Part shown: in pieces, positions 26,231 to 34,609 of the stretch
Numbering within the stretch: position 1 is the stretch's first letter
Layout of the letters: every line of letters starts with the position of its first letter
Source: Cryobacterium psychrophilum
Lineage (GTDB): Bacteria; Actinomycetota; Actinomycetes; Actinomycetales; Microbacteriaceae
Assembly (NCBI RefSeq): GCF_004365915.1
Contig: NZ_SODI01000001.1
Location: forward strand, 2,108,001 to 2,172,000
Reading direction: 5' to 3'
Length of the DNA stretch: 64,000 nucleotides
Notes under the pieces: generated by a model
Databases searched by the model: none
Seen by the model: the letters and a program-made list of their open reading frames with translations, nothing else
Told to the model about the DNA's origin: nothing
Translations under genes and position numbers: made by a program

Positions 26231-27718
26231 ATGAGCAACATCACCAATGAAGCTGAATCCGCAGCAACGACCGTCAGCTCCGATGAAGATCGCGGATTCT
26301 TCGGACAGCCTCGTTCCCTCGCCAACATCTTCGGCGTCGAAATGTGGGAACGATTCTCTTTCTATGGCATGCAGGGCATCCTGCTGTTGTACCTGTTCTA
26401 CACCGTGGCCGAGGGCGGCCTCGGGATCCCGCAGGCGACAGCCGCCGGGATCGTGGGCGCCTACGGTGGTGGCGTGTACCTGTCCACCATCCTCGGTGCC
26501 TGGATCGCCGATCGCCTGCTCGGCAGCGAACGGGTGCTCTTCTACAGTGCGATCGTGATCATGATCGGACATATCGCGCTCGCGTTCATCCCCGGCATCG
26601 CGGGGCTCGCTACCGGCCTGATTCTCGTGGCCGTCGGCAGCGGTGGCCTCAAGGCCAACGCCACCTCGGTCGTCGGAACGCTCTATTCGGCCGATGACCC
26701 CCGCCGCGACGCCGGGTTCTCACTGTTCTACCTGGGCATCAACCTGGGCGCGCTGATGGGGCCCATCCTCACCGGACTCCTCCAGACCACCCTCGGCTTC
26801 CACTTCGGCTTCGGCCTGGCTGCTGTCGGTATGGCGATCGGTCTCGTGCAGTACTCCCTCGGTCGCACGCGTCTTCCCGATTCCGCGCGCGTCGTGCACA
26901 ATCCGCTGCCACGGGCTCGCTTTGCCGCCTATGGGGCGCTCGCCCTTGCGACGCTCGCCGTGATCGTGCTGCTCGTGATGACCGGCGTCATCACCGCGAG
27001 CAATCTGGTCACGATCGTGATCGGCCTCACCATCGTGGCCACCATCACCTACTTCGTGTTGATTCTCAGCAACCGTCAGATCACCGGTATCGAGCGCAAC
27101 CGTGTCTTCGCGTTCATTCCGCTTTTCATCGCCAGCGCTGCGTTCTGGTCGCTCTACCAGCAGCAGTTCACGGTCGTCACGCTCTATGCCGTGGACCGAC
27201 TCGACCGTGGTCTCTTCGGCTGGCAGATGCCGGTGGCGTGGGTGCAGTCGATCAACCCGGTCTTCATCATCCTGCTGTCGGGCGTTTTTGCCGCGCTCTG
27301 GACCCGCTGGGGTACGAAGCAGCCATCGACACCCCTCAAGTTCGCCATTGGCACCGGTGTCATGGGCGTCGCGTTCCTGCTGTTCCTGCCCTTCGTGGGT
27401 GGTGGCGACAACTCGACGCCGCTGCTCGCGCTCGTGGGTATCCTCTTCGTGTTCACGATCGCCGAGCTGCTCCTGTCACCGGTGGGGTTGTCGGTGGCCA
27501 CCAAGCTCGCACCGAGCGTCTTCAAGACCCAGATGGTGGCGTTGTTCTTCTTGTCCGTCGCGCTCGGTTCCGCCGTGTCCGGGCTGCTCGCCCAGTGGTA
27601 CGCCACCGTGCCCGAGACCGTGTACTTCGGTGTGCTCGGCGGCGTCGCCATCGTGCTCGGGCTGCTCCTCGCCCTGATTGCTCGCCCGGTCCTCAAGCTC
27701 ATGGGCGGCGTTCGGTAA
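26231..27718 (+). CDS. POT-family proton-dependent peptide transporter (DtpT-like)
   Basis: This 495-residue MFS-fold protein has about 14 membrane segments and the POT signature EMWERFSFYGMQGILLLYL at residues 37-55, containing the ExxERFxYYG proton-coupling motif. GGLKANATSVVGTLY near residue 140 is also typical. It imports di- and tripeptides with protons. A TAAGGT box (26218-26223) is 7 nt before the ATG, suggesting a leaderless mRNA. It is divergent from gdx but shows no link with it. Confidence 0.9.
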   Translation: MSNITNEAESAATTVSSDEDRGFFGQPRSLANIFGVEMWERFSFYGMQGILLLYLFYTVAEGGLGIPQATAAGIVGAYGGGVYLSTILGAWIADRLLGSERVLFYSAIVIMIGHIALAFIPGIAGLATGLILVAVGSGGLKANATSVVGTLYSADDPRRDAGFSLFYLGINLGALMGPILTGLLQTTLGFHFGFGLAAVGMAIGLVQYSLGRTRLPDSARVVHNPLPRARFAAYGALALATLAVIVLLVMTGVITASNLVTIVIGLTIVATITYFVLILSNRQITGIERNRVFAFIPLFIASAAFWSLYQQQFTVVTLYAVDRLDRGLFGWQMPVAWVQSINPVFIILLSGVFAALWTRWGTKQPSTPLKFAIGTGVMGVAFLLFLPFVGGGDNSTPLLALVGILFVFTIAELLLSPVGLSVATKLAPSVFKTQMVALFFLSVALGSAVSGLLAQWYATVPETVYFGVLGGVAIVLGLLLALIARPVLKLMGGVR

Positions 27719-27728
27719 CGCTCCTGGC

Positions 27729-27764
27729 GGCATCCGCCTGCCGTGTATCGGGCGGGCGGATGCC
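27729..27764. terminator. Hairpin between convergent transporter genes
   Basis: GGCATCCGCC (27729-27738) and GGCGGATGCC (27755-27764) form a perfect 10-bp stem without a T tract. It lies 11 bases after the peptide-transporter stop, where transcripts from both sides meet. It could act as a bidirectional terminator. Each arm contains the genome-wide GCATCCG/CGGATGC word. Confidence 0.5.
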
Positions 27765-27843
27765 CCGTGGACGCTGGTGGGTGATGTCGAGATGCAGAGG
27801 GTCCTCGCCGGGCAGCAACCAGGGTGCGTTCACGCGCTGCTGA

Positions 27844-29214
27844 TCAGCGTGGGGCCGTGGCCTCCACGATCGCGATCTCGCGCGTGGCGGTGTCACGGTC
27901 GGATTCGAGCCCGGGGCCGGCATCGGTGTCGTTGTCCGGCTCGAGGTTCAGCCCGTCGCCGGAGTGACGCACGCGCACCCGTGGTGACGTGCGGAGGCGC
28001 ACGTGAACCCGCAGGTCGCGGTACCTGATCATCCAGAACAGCAGCGTTGCGGCGGCGAGCAGACCGGATGCCGCGGCGACGCCGAGCGCCCAGCGCGGAC
28101 CGAACGTGTCGGTCACCCACCCCACGAGAGGTGCTCCGAGCGGGGTGCCCCCCACGAAAATGGCCATGTACAGTGCCATCACCCTGCCGCGCATCTCCGG
28201 TCGCGTTGAGGTCTGCACGTACGCGTTTGCCGTGGTCATGAGCGTGATCGATGACAACCCCACAAAGATCAGCGACACGGCGAAGCTGGCATACGTGGGC
28301 ATGAGCGCGGAGACGGCGCAGGCGACCCCGAAGAGAGCGGCGCCGCCAACGATGAGGCGCAGGCGAGCGCGACTGCGACGCGCGGAGAGGAGCGCGCCGA
28401 TGACGGCGCCCACGGCCATGATGGAGCTCAGGATGCCGAACTCGGTGGCCCCCATGCCGAATTCGAGCGTGGCCATGGTGGACGTGAAAATGGCGAAGTT
28501 GAGGCCGAAGGTGCCGATCAGGAAGACCACGATCAGGACGACGATGATGTCGGGACGACCCCGAACGTAGCGGAACCCGGCCAGCAGCTGGCCACGCTTA
28601 CGAGCGGCCTTGGGAGACGCGCGCAGTTGGGCGGTGCGCAGCAGAAACATGGCGAGGACGGTCGCGGCGAACGTCAGCGCGTTGATCATGAACACCCACC
28701 CCGCGCCGATGGCGACCGTGAGCAGGCCCGCCGCAGCGGGGCCGATGAGGCGTGCCCCGTGAAAGGACGCCGAGTTGAGCGCGACGGCGTTGGAAAGGTT
28801 GTCTTCGGAAACGAGTTCCGAGACGAAGGTTTGCCGGGCCGGCGCGTCAATGGCCGCGACGACGCCGAGGCCAAGCGCGAACAGGTACACGTGCCAGAGT
28901 TGCCCCGTGCCGGTCACGGTGAGAATGCCCAGACCGAGGGCGAGCAGGCCCATGAGGGCCTGGGTGAGGATGAGCAGTCTGCGCCGGTCGAACCGGTCGG
29001 CGATGAGCCCTGACCACGGCATCAGAACGAGCTGCGGGCCGAGCTGCAGGGCCATGGTGATGCCCACGGCCGTGGCGTTGTAGTCGGTCAGCTGGGTCAG
29101 CACGATCCAGTCCTGAGCGGTGCGCTGCATCCAGGTGCCGATATTCGACACGAGAGCGCCGGCAAGCCAGATCCGATAATTGACAACGCTCAGCGAGCGG
29201 AACATGGCACTCAA
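27844..29214 (-). CDS. MFS transporter (DUF894/EntS-like exporter)
   Basis: This 456-residue protein starts directly with a membrane domain (MFRSLSVVNYRIWLAGALVSNIGTWMQ... type) of 12 segments. NIGTWMQRTAQDWIV near residue 20 is characteristic of the EntS/DUF894 exporter branch. A hydrophilic, charged tail of about 50 residues follows the last helix. It probably exports a drug, siderophore or other small compound. It overlaps the upstream marR gene by 4 bases, so the pair is one translational unit under MarR control. Confidence 0.86.
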   Translation of the reverse strand: MSAMFRSLSVVNYRIWLAGALVSNIGTWMQRTAQDWIVLTQLTDYNATAVGITMALQLGPQLVLMPWSGLIADRFDRRRLLILTQALMGLLALGLGILTVTGTGQLWHVYLFALGLGVVAAIDAPARQTFVSELVSEDNLSNAVALNSASFHGARLIGPAAAGLLTVAIGAGWVFMINALTFAATVLAMFLLRTAQLRASPKAARKRGQLLAGFRYVRGRPDIIVVLIVVFLIGTFGLNFAIFTSTMATLEFGMGATEFGILSSIMAVGAVIGALLSARRSRARLRLIVGGAALFGVACAVSALMPTYASFAVSLIFVGLSSITLMTTANAYVQTSTRPEMRGRVMALYMAIFVGGTPLGAPLVGWVTDTFGPRWALGVAAASGLLAAATLLFWMIRYRDLRVHVRLRTSPRVRVRHSGDGLNLEPDNDTDAGPGLESDRDTATREIAIVEATAPR

Positions 29215-29681
29215 CTGTCCGCGAGCCCCCTCATGATCACCGTCGCCTCGGCCAAGATCTGTCGTTGCTCGTCACTCAAGGTGATCACCCGCTGGGCGAG
29301 CCAGGCATCTCTGCGCCTGCGCGTCTCGCGCATGAGCGTGAGCCCGGCCTCCGTCGCGGTCAGTTCCACCTTGCGTGCGTCATTCGACGACACTGCGCGG
29401 TGCACGAGGCCGGCTTTGACGAGCGCGTTGACGGTGCGGCTCATCGACGGCGGGGTCACGTGTTCCCGGTCGCTCAACGCGCTCAGCGTGAGCGAGCCCT
29501 CCACGAACAGGGCGCCGAGCGCGGAGAATTGGCTGGCGCTGAGTTCGTTAGCGGCCTTTTCCTGACGCAAGCGGCGGGCCAATCGGCCGTTTGCCAAGCG
29601 AAAGTCGTGACTCAGCTCGGCGATGGTGCTCTGGTGGCCCGCGGGATCCGCGGAGGCGTGTGGCGTGGATTTTATTAGCAT
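29211..29681 (-). CDS. MarR-family regulator of the adjacent MFS exporter
   Basis: This 156-residue protein has a central winged HTH (LTLSALSDREHVTPPSMSRT, then VNALVKAGLVHRAVSSND) flanked by dimerisation helices, which is the MarR plan. Its stop overlaps the MFS start (ATGA type). GGAG lies 9 nt before the ATG. A palindrome GCTAATTAGC plus a second half copy lie 15-35 bases upstream and are the likely autorepression site, which would also govern the exporter. Confidence 0.87.
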   Translation of the reverse strand: MLIKSTPHASADPAGHQSTIAELSHDFRLANGRLARRLRQEKAANELSASQFSALGALFVEGSLTLSALSDREHVTPPSMSRTVNALVKAGLVHRAVSSNDARKVELTATEAGLTLMRETRRRRDAWLAQRVITLSDEQRQILAEATVIMRGLADS

Positions 29682-29695
29682 GTCTCATTGCTCCA

Positions 29696-29716
29696 GCTAA
29701 TTAGCCGTGCTAATTA
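29696..29716. promoter_or_regulatory. MarR operator candidate, GCTAATTAGC plus GCTAATTA
   Basis: A perfect 10-bp palindrome GCTAATTAGC (29696-29705) is followed after 3 bases by GCTAATTA (29709-29716). It is an AT-rich island in GC-rich DNA, directly upstream of the marR gene and in the gap before the divergent hydrolase gene. Confidence 0.6.
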
Positions 29717-29783
29717 TTCCCTCGTCGAGAAGAAAAGCGCCTGACGCGGGTTCGCCGTCGCGCCGGGGTGTCAGTATGGTCCC

Positions 29784-30665
29784 GTGCCTACATACACGGA
29801 TGAATCGGGTCTGGTCGTTACCTACTACGTCTGGCCCGTCGACCAACCCGTCGGCATCGCGCAGATCGTGCACGGGGTGGGAGAGCATGCGCTTCGCCAC
29901 CGCGAACTCGCGGAGGCCCTCAACGCCGCCGGCTATGCCGTCTATGCCGATGACCACCTGGGTCACGGACAGACCGGTCTCACCCAGCACCACGGCGACC
30001 GGAGCAAGCTCGGTCGGCTCGGGGCGGGCGGGCTGCGGGCGGCCGTGCGCGATGTGCATCAACTGAGCGGGATCATCCGCTCGGCGCACCCGGAGCTGCC
30101 GTTGGTGCTGCTCGGGCACAGTTGGGGTTCGTTCATGGCGCAGGCGATCGTGAACGATCATGCCGACGAGTACGCCGCCATCGTGCTGAGCGGCACGGCC
30201 TACCGCATGCCGGGCTACCTCGATGGTGGCGACCTCAATCGCCGGCATAAGAAACTCGGTACGACAGGGGCGGAATGGCTGAGCCGGGACCCGGCCGTGG
30301 CGGAGGCCTTCGTGGCCGATCCGATCACCACGAGCACCCCGTTGGCGCGGCTGTTCGGGCTGCGCGAAGCCGCACGACTCTATGGTCGGCCGGCGCGAAA
30401 TCTACGCGCTGACCTGCCCATTCTCATGCTCGTGGGCAGTGACGACACGGTGGGCGGTGAACGAAGCGCGCTCAAACTGCTGAAGGCCTATGCGGAACGA
30501 TCCGGGCTGCGTGACCTGCACCTCATCGTGTACGACGGCGCCAGGCACGAGGTCTTCCACGAGACGAACCGCGTGGAGGTTTTCGCCGACCTCGTGGCCT
30601 GGCTCGCCGCCCGGGTCCCCGGCTCCCAGCCGGGGGCGACCGGCGCGCCCACCCCGGAGGATTAG
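29784..30665 (+). CDS. Alpha/beta hydrolase, monoacylglycerol-lipase-like (Hydrolase_4)
   Basis: This 293-residue serine hydrolase has the nucleophile elbow GHSWGSFMAQ near residue 114, HGVGEHALRHRELAEALNAAG near residue 32 typical of monoglyceride/lysophospholipase-like Hydrolase_4 proteins, and a C-terminal DGARHEVFHE with the catalytic His. Probable substrates are monoacylglycerols or similar lipids. The start codon is GTG. It is divergent from marR-MFS and may share that operator region. The lipoate ligase gene begins 9 bases after it. Confidence 0.84.
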   Translation: MPTYTDESGLVVTYYVWPVDQPVGIAQIVHGVGEHALRHRELAEALNAAGYAVYADDHLGHGQTGLTQHHGDRSKLGRLGAGGLRAAVRDVHQLSGIIRSAHPELPLVLLGHSWGSFMAQAIVNDHADEYAAIVLSGTAYRMPGYLDGGDLNRRHKKLGTTGAEWLSRDPAVAEAFVADPITTSTPLARLFGLREAARLYGRPARNLRADLPILMLVGSDDTVGGERSALKLLKAYAERSGLRDLHLIVYDGARHEVFHETNRVEVFADLVAWLAARVPGSQPGATGAPTPED

Positions 30666-30674
30666 GCTGGCGCT

Positions 30675-31724
30675 ATGCACGGTGAATATAAAGTTCCTGG
30701 CGGCAAACTTGTCGTGGTTGATCTCGACGTCGTGGACAACACGATCACCAATTTTCGCTTGGCGGGTGATTTCTTCCTCGAACCGGACGACGCTCTCGAC
30801 AGCATCAACGCGGCCGTCTCCGGGATGGCCGCAGACAGCGACGCCAAAGCCATCGCCGCGGCGGTGCGGGCGGCGTTGCCGGAGAATGCGGTTCTGCTGG
30901 GGTTCACCCCTGAGGCCGTTGCCGTTACCATTCGGCGCTCACTCGTGCAGGCCAGCAGCTGGCGTGATTACGACTGGCAGGTCATCCACGGCAAGGCTGT
31001 TTCTCCGGTCCTGCAGTTGGCGCTCGATGAGGTGCTCGCGATCGAGGTCGGCGAGGGCAGGCGCCAGCCCACCCTGCGCATCTGGGAATGGAATGAGCCA
31101 GCCGTTGTCATCGGTAGCTTTCAGTCGCTCCGAAACGAGGTTGACCCGGAGAATGCCGCCAAGTTCGGGTTCACGGTCGTGCGGCGCATCAGTGGCGGCG
31201 GCGCCATGTTCATGGAGGCCGGTTCGGTCATCACGTATTCCATCTACGCTCCGGCCGACCTCGTGCACGGGATGACCTTCGCCGATTCCTATGCCTTCCT
31301 CGACGAATGGGTCATCACGGCCCTCAAATCGCTCGGAATCGACGCCTCCTACCAGCCCCTCAATGACATCACGAGTCCCAAGGGCAAGATCGGCGGGGCC
31401 GCGCAGAAGCGGCTCGGCAGCGGCGCGGTGCTGCATCACGTCACCATGAGCTACGACATGGACGGCGAGAAGATGGTGCAGGTCTTGCGCATCGGCCGGG
31501 AGAAGCTCAGCGACAAGGGCATCACGAGCGCGGCCAAACGCGTCGACCCGCTGCGCAGCCAGACCGGGCTCAGTCGCAGCGACATCATTGACCGCATGAA
31601 GAGCACGTTCACCGGCCTGTATGGCGCCTCAGTCGGGGATATTACCGACGAGGAATATGCCAAGGCCGCAGAACTCGTGCGCACCAAATTCGGCACCGAG
31701 GAATGGCTCACCCGCGTTCCCTGA
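30675..31724 (+). CDS. lplA: Lipoate-protein ligase A with N-terminal accessory domain
   Basis: This 349-residue protein attaches lipoate to E2 and H-protein lysines. The BPL/LplA catalytic fold occupies about residues 95-349, with the RRISGGGAMF motif near residue 172 and GKIGGAAQKR near 237 carrying the lipoyl-AMP lysine. The first 90 residues resemble the small accessory domain (LplB/C-terminal domain type: GKLVVVDLDVVDNTITNFRL), which in E. coli LplA is at the other end and in Thermoplasma is a separate protein. TAGGCT (30663-30668) precedes the ATG by 6 nt, so its own leaderless promoter is likely inside the end of the hydrolase gene. Confidence 0.88.
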   Translation: MHGEYKVPGGKLVVVDLDVVDNTITNFRLAGDFFLEPDDALDSINAAVSGMAADSDAKAIAAAVRAALPENAVLLGFTPEAVAVTIRRSLVQASSWRDYDWQVIHGKAVSPVLQLALDEVLAIEVGEGRRQPTLRIWEWNEPAVVIGSFQSLRNEVDPENAAKFGFTVVRRISGGGAMFMEAGSVITYSIYAPADLVHGMTFADSYAFLDEWVITALKSLGIDASYQPLNDITSPKGKIGGAAQKRLGSGAVLHHVTMSYDMDGEKMVQVLRIGREKLSDKGITSAAKRVDPLRSQTGLSRSDIIDRMKSTFTGLYGASVGDITDEEYAKAAELVRTKFGTEEWLTRVP

Positions 31725-31815
31725 TCGGTACGGCCTGGCCCGAACAGCGGCCGGTTCGGGGGCCCGGGCCGGAGTATCCGCGGGGCGAACCTGCGGTTCA
31801 CGGTAAACTGGGCCG

Positions 31816-32145
31816 ATGAACTGGTGGATCCTTCTCGGCATGGCGGGCATTGTGCTGCTCGGTCTTGTCGCGAGCCGGTTGGGCTGGGTCGACCTGTCGA
31901 ACAAGAACGAGCGGCGCGGAAGCGGGTCCAGCGTGCTCGGAATCGGCGACGAGGTCTTCGCCCCGAGCCGGTATGAAGCGGCCGTGGAGATGGAGCGCCA
32001 GACGGTGCTGCCCGCGCCGGCACCGGCTGCCGGCGACGGTGACCTGGGTATCTACGACGGCCGCATTCGCATTGACGTGGATCGCCCGATGGCCGATGAC
32101 GGCGTGCGCCGCGGCCAGCGCCATTGCGGTGCTTCTCGCTCCTAG
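31816..32145 (+). CDS. Small single-pass membrane protein of unknown function
   Basis: This 109-residue protein has an N-terminal membrane helix (WWILLGMAGIVLLGLVASRLG, residues 3-23) and a cytoplasmic-looking charged tail containing SSVLGIGDEVFAPSRYEAAVE. I recognise no enzyme motif; short proteins of this form are common in Microbacteriaceae. TAAACT (31804-31809) lies 6 nt before the ATG, giving leaderless expression. Its 3' end overlaps the convergent acetyltransferase gene by 4 bases. Confidence 0.7.
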   Translation: MNWWILLGMAGIVLLGLVASRLGWVDLSNKNERRGSGSSVLGIGDEVFAPSRYEAAVEMERQTVLPAPAPAAGDGDLGIYDGRIRIDVDRPMADDGVRRGQRHCGASRS

Positions 32146-32486
32146 AGGCCGCGGCTGAGCAGCTCCTGGTACTCGGCGTGATCGTCGATCCACGTCGCCA
32201 CGTAGGGGCATTGTGGAATCACTCGAAGCCGCGTGTTGGTGCATACGTCGGTCAGGGCGTGCTCGATCAGGACCCCGGCGAGGCCGCGGCGGCGAAACTT
32301 CGGGTCGATTTCGGTGTGGGTGAACCGCACAGTCGTTGGGCTGAGCACATAGTCCGCCAACCCCGCAGGCTGTCCATCCAGCCACAGCGTGTAGCGCCGT
32401 ACCGTTTCGTCGTGGCGCACCTCGGTGTGCCCTTCGGGTGGGGTCGATGCCGTCGTCGCGGTCACGGGTGCGAAGTCGTCAGTCAT
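32142..32486 (-). CDS. GNAT-family N-acetyltransferase (small YidJ-like)
   Basis: This 114-residue protein has the compact GNAT core: the strand pair around LWLDGQPAGLADYVL and VRFTHTEIDPKFRRRGLAGVLIEHAL, whose RRRGLAG is the acetyl-CoA pyrophosphate loop. The small YidJ-like group is of unknown substrate, possibly protein N-termini or small amines. The start at 32486 is set by TATGCT (plus strand 32493-32498) 6 nt upstream. It is divergent from the DNA methyltransferase gene 34 bases away. Confidence 0.82.
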   Translation of the reverse strand: MTDDFAPVTATTASTPPEGHTEVRHDETVRRYTLWLDGQPAGLADYVLSPTTVRFTHTEIDPKFRRRGLAGVLIEHALTDVCTNTRLRVIPQCPYVATWIDDHAEYQELLSRGL

Positions 32487-32520
32487 CCCGACAGCATAAT
32501 CCGACTGGCAGAATAGAAGG

Positions 32521-33516
32521 ATGCCTATTGCGTGGACTCCGACCAGTGCCAGTCGGGTAATTCTCGCCGACAACCTCGACGTGCTTCCGAGCCTTCCCGA
32601 TGAGTCATTCACGCTCATCTACCTCGATCCGCCGTTCAACACGGGTCGACCGCAGACCCGCCAGACGACCACATCCGTGCGGTCCGCGGTGGGCGCGGGA
32701 ACCAAGGCCAAGGGAACCATCACGGGGTTCAAGGGACTGCGCTACGAGCGCATCAAGGGTGACCTGCTCGGCTACGACGACCAGTTCGAGGACTATTGGG
32801 CCTTTCTCGAACCTCGCCTGATCGAGGCCTGGCGGCTGCTGGCCGACGACGGCACGCTGTATCTGCACCTCGATTACCGGGAGGCGCACTACGCCAAGGT
32901 GCTGCTCGATGCGCTGTTCGGCCGCGACTGCTTCCTCAACGAACTCATCTGGGCCTACGACTACGGCGCGAAGTCGAAGAACCGCTGGCCGACCAAGCAC
33001 GACACGATCCTTGTCTACGTGAAGAACCCGGCCACCTATTACTTTGACTCCACGTCGGTGGACCGCGAGCCCTACATGGCTCCCGGCCTGGTCACGCCCG
33101 AAAAGGTGGCCAAGGGCAAGCTGCCAACGGATGTCTGGTGGCACACGATCGTGTCGCCCACCGGCAAGGAGAAAACGGGATACCCCACCCAGAAGCCGAT
33201 CGGTATTCTGCGTCGCATCATCCAGGCGTCGAGCCGAGAGGGCGACTGGGTGCTCGACTTCTTCGCCGGCAGCGGCACCACGGGCGCTGTTGCCGCTGCG
33301 CTCGGACGCAAGTTCCTGCTCGTGGACCAGAATCCCGACTCGATGACGGTGATGCGGGCCCGGCTCGGCCCGCGCGTCGACGCGCAATTTCTGGCCGGCA
33401 CCGAATACGGCCCCCACGTCGACTTCGTGCCGGAGGTCCCGGCCGCGCCCGACCCGCCTGCAGACGCTGCCCCCAGCTTCATCGAGACCGCCGCAGAACA
33501 GAGACAGGACTCATGA
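32521..33516 (+). CDS. Orphan DNA methyltransferase (beta-class, N6-adenine or N4-cytosine)
   Basis: This 331-residue protein places the catalytic motif DPPF (Asp36) before the SAM motif FFAGSGTTG near residues 247-255, the order of beta-class amino-methyltransferases. The sequence between them includes LYLHLDYREAHYAKVLLD and TQKPIGILRRII, typical of type III-like Mod or CcrM-like enzymes. No restriction subunit or endonuclease gene is adjacent, so it is a solitary, possibly regulatory or housekeeping, methylase. Target sequence unknown. The stop overlaps the next gene by 4 bases (ATGA), an unusual coupling to an oxidoreductase. Confidence 0.85.
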   Translation: MPIAWTPTSASRVILADNLDVLPSLPDESFTLIYLDPPFNTGRPQTRQTTTSVRSAVGAGTKAKGTITGFKGLRYERIKGDLLGYDDQFEDYWAFLEPRLIEAWRLLADDGTLYLHLDYREAHYAKVLLDALFGRDCFLNELIWAYDYGAKSKNRWPTKHDTILVYVKNPATYYFDSTSVDREPYMAPGLVTPEKVAKGKLPTDVWWHTIVSPTGKEKTGYPTQKPIGILRRIIQASSREGDWVLDFFAGSGTTGAVAAALGRKFLLVDQNPDSMTVMRARLGPRVDAQFLAGTEYGPHVDFVPEVPAAPDPPADAAPSFIETAAEQRQDS

Positions 33517-34442
33517 GATTCCGCATTTTCACCGAACCCCAGCAGGGTGCCACCTACGACGACATCCTCGCGGTGGCGCAGGCGAGCGAACGGCTCGGCT
33601 TCGACGCCTTCTTCCGCAGCGACCACTACATGAAGATGGGTGACGCTGGCGAGATCGGCCTGCCGGGACCAACGGATGCGTGGACGACGCTGGCTGGCCT
33701 CGCCCGCGAAACCGAGAGCATCCGTTTGGGCACCCTCGTATCGTCGGTCACCTATCGCCCGCCCGGAATTCTCGCGATCCAGGTGGCCCAGGTGGACCAG
33801 ATGTCCGGCGGTCGAGTGGAACTCGGGCTCGGTACCGGCTGGTTCGAGCAGGAGCACCTCGCTTACGGAATTCCCTTTCCGGCCAAGCGTTTCGGCATGC
33901 TCGAGGAGCAGCTCGAGGTCATCACCGGCCTCTGGAACACGCCGATCGGCGAGCGATACAGCTTCGAGGGCGCGCACTACACGCTCGTGGACTCGCCAGC
34001 GCTGCCCAAGCCCACGCAGGCTCGCGTCCCCGTGATCGTGGGAGGCGGGGGAGCAAAGCGCACGCCCGCGCTTGCCGCGCGCTTCGCGACCGAGTTCAAC
34101 CTGCCCTTCCCCGACTTCGCCGACGTCGCAGGCAAGTTCGCCGGCGTGCGCACCGCCTGCGAAGCCATCGACCGGGACCCTCAGGAACTCGTGTACTCCG
34201 CGGCCTTGATTGCCGTGGCGGGTGCCAACGAGGCCGAATTCGCTCGTCGGGCCACCGCCGTGGGCCGCGAACCCGCGGAACTTCGCGAGCACGGTCTCGC
34301 GGGGACGCCGTCGGAGATCGTGGATCGGCTGGGTGCACTCGCCGAGTCCGGCGTTGAGTGCGTCTACTTACAGATCATGGATCTCTCCGACCTTGAGCAC
34401 CTGGAACTCCTGGCTGCAGAGGTTGTGCCGCACCTGAGCTGA
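33513..34442 (+). CDS. LLM-class F420-dependent oxidoreductase
   Basis: This 309-residue TIM-barrel protein of the luciferase-like monooxygenase family, F420-dependent branch, starts MRFRIFTEPQQGATYDD and contains FFRSDHYMKMG near residue 33, LGLGTGWFEQEH near residue 105 and VPVIVGGGG near residue 175. These are F420-contact regions in TIGR03560-type proteins. Substrate unknown. The ATG overlaps the TGA of the methyltransferase gene; the frame can be read much further upstream, but the coupling and homology support this start. It ends with no clear terminator. Confidence 0.87.
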   Translation: MRFRIFTEPQQGATYDDILAVAQASERLGFDAFFRSDHYMKMGDAGEIGLPGPTDAWTTLAGLARETESIRLGTLVSSVTYRPPGILAIQVAQVDQMSGGRVELGLGTGWFEQEHLAYGIPFPAKRFGMLEEQLEVITGLWNTPIGERYSFEGAHYTLVDSPALPKPTQARVPVIVGGGGAKRTPALAARFATEFNLPFPDFADVAGKFAGVRTACEAIDRDPQELVYSAALIAVAGANEAEFARRATAVGREPAELREHGLAGTPSEIVDRLGALAESGVECVYLQIMDLSDLEHLELLAAEVVPHLS

Positions 34443-34609
34443 CGTTCCGCGTGGTTGCGGGGTTTGTGGCTGAGTGTTTGCTGTGTTTGGTGGCGGAATG
34501 GCGACGGAACGAACTTGTTCCAAACCTTTTCGGGGATGAGTCCGAACACCATGCAGAGCTCATCACCATCCCAAACAATCACAGCCACTCAGACAAGGAC
34601 ACCCCCGTC

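Noticed and set aside
34506..34521. GGAAC-n6-GTTCC as a LexA/SOS box
   Set aside because: The actinobacterial box needs a 4-bp spacer between GAAC and GTTC; the spacing here is wrong and the gene is a lipoprotein.
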